Assembly: GCA_025201375.1 (NCBI GenBank)
Contig: JAIWZP010000025.1
Location: 124,001 to 188,000, forward strand
From: Gongronella butleri
Lineage: Eukaryota; Mucoromycota; Mucoromycetes; Mucorales; Cunninghamellaceae
Direction of reading: 5' to 3'
DNA length: 64,000 bases
A model generated the notes under the pieces. It saw only the letters and a list, made by a program, of their open reading frames with translations. It was not told the origin of the DNA and did no database searches. A program made the translations under genes and the position numbers. Positions 63,391 through 64,000 of this stretch are shown here, in pieces (position 1 is the first letter of the stretch; each line of letters starts with the position of its first letter).

Positions 63391-64000
63391 TCAGGCGGCG
63401 ACACAGAAACCCTGGCGCGTATTATAGTACCTGCAGCATCAAACAATGGGGAAAAAAAAAGAAAAAAACGAGACATCAGCATGGAATGTCATAAACGCGC
63501 TTGTTTCGCGCGTTCATCCGTGATGCAATTGCTTACGACTTGTGAGACGCCAAGTTTTGGTTTGCAATGTCCGAATTAGAGCAAAACATGGATTCAAATT
63601 CAGCGTCGCACTTGTCTAGAGGGCGCAAAAAATAAAAGGAAATGAGTTGTAAAATGCCTATTTTTTTGCGGCCATTGACAGCTTACAAGTGGTCACTTCA
63701 GGGTAGTCGACGATCCAGAATTCCAAGCCAGTGTGGACATATCCCTTGTTCATGGGCGGGTGGTGAACAATGGCTGTGAACAGACCAAAAATGTCAGTGA
63801 GTCGTTTCTTTTTTTTTTATTTGTATCTTTGGAGAGCCATTGAGCCTTACCATCCGAGTCGTGCACGACGCGATACTTGCCAATGTTGATCGAATTAAAG
63901 TACGAGGCATACTGGACATCACCGACGCGAGGCTCGCCTATGCATAGATTGCGTTAGTCGCATCATTCTTGATGGTTTTTTAAGACTCACCAAAGGTGAT
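63391..64000 (-). CDS. Secreted lipase paralogue 3, C-terminal part (5' side outside window)
   Basis: Five exon pieces on the minus strand: 63991 to the window edge, 63851-63937, 63687-63773, 63537-63615 and 63391-63430. They translate to ITFGEPRVGDVQYASYFNS, KYRVVHDSDAIVHHPPM, KGYVHTGLEFWIVDYPEV, KCDAEFESMFCSNSD and a final SHKSYYNTRQGFCVAA. The catalytic Asp (in HDSD) and His (in SHKSYY) align with those of paralogues 1 and 2. The GHSLG exon lies beyond the edge. The pattern around Asp is AIVHHPP instead of (L/I)VPHLP, and the end VAA replaces LCL, so this is the most diverged of the three. Intron positions and exon lengths (87, 87, 79) match the other two. Confidence 0.92.

Overview
This window looks like nuclear DNA of an early-diverging filamentous fungus, most likely Mucoromycota (Mucorales-like). 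The evidence is small spliceosomal introns (mostly 50-150 bp, very T-rich before the acceptor), standard fungal housekeeping genes, and secreted lipases of the Rhizopus/Rhizomucor type. It also has genes usually missing from yeasts: a Gemin2-like protein, an Integrator-subunit-2-like protein and a full-length CWH43. There is no sign of bacterial, viral or organelle DNA. I assembled exons by hand. Every complete multi-exon model below keeps one open frame, has GT-AG (once GC-AG) introns, and sums to a whole number of codons.

Layout: (i) 1-1589, 3' part of a Gbp2/Hrb1-like RNA-binding protein. (ii) 1.6-5.8 kb, gene-free DNA with dispersed repeats. (iii) 5.8-20.6 kb, a dense housekeeping block: P3B-type Mg2+ ATPase (+), glycyl-tRNA synthetase (-), a major-facilitator transporter (-), a Gti1/Pac2 (WOPR) regulator (-) and mitochondrial HSP60 (-), broken by an 1.9 kb repeat-bearing gap at 11.8-13.7 kb. 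(iv) 22.6-27.0 kb, an SFP1-like zinc-finger protein and a RasGEF, both +. (v) 27.0-30.9 kb, a second gene-free repeat zone. (vi) 30.9-35.5 kb, a 1477-residue low-complexity repeat protein with no family I recognise. (vii) 36.4-38.5 kb PEX5; 38.5-40.3 kb another repeat; 40.3-41.3 kb Gemin2-like; 41.8-45.6 kb CWH43; 46.0-47.4 kb an unknown, possibly tubby-like protein; 47.7-49.8 kb an ERT1/AcuK-type zinc-cluster regulator; 50.0-51.6 kb a short INTS2-like protein. (viii) 51.8-64 kb, a paralogue cluster: three lipases on the minus strand with two tandem F-box proteins and one F-box relic between them.

Functional themes: carbon and lipid use (secreted lipases, the ERT1/AcuK-type gluconeogenesis regulator, PEX5 peroxisome import), growth and nutrient signalling (RasGEF, SFP1-like, WOPR regulator), RNA processing (Gbp2/Hrb1-like, Gemin2, INTS2-like), protein synthesis and folding (GlyRS, HSP60), GPI-anchor lipid remodelling (CWH43) and Mg2+ transport. 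These genes do not form one pathway. The most unusual items are the 1477-residue repeat protein with recurrent Gly/Ala hydrophobic segments and several RRxS sites, the truncated INTS2-like gene, the 5-nt micro-exon in CWH43, and two families of dispersed non-coding repeats.
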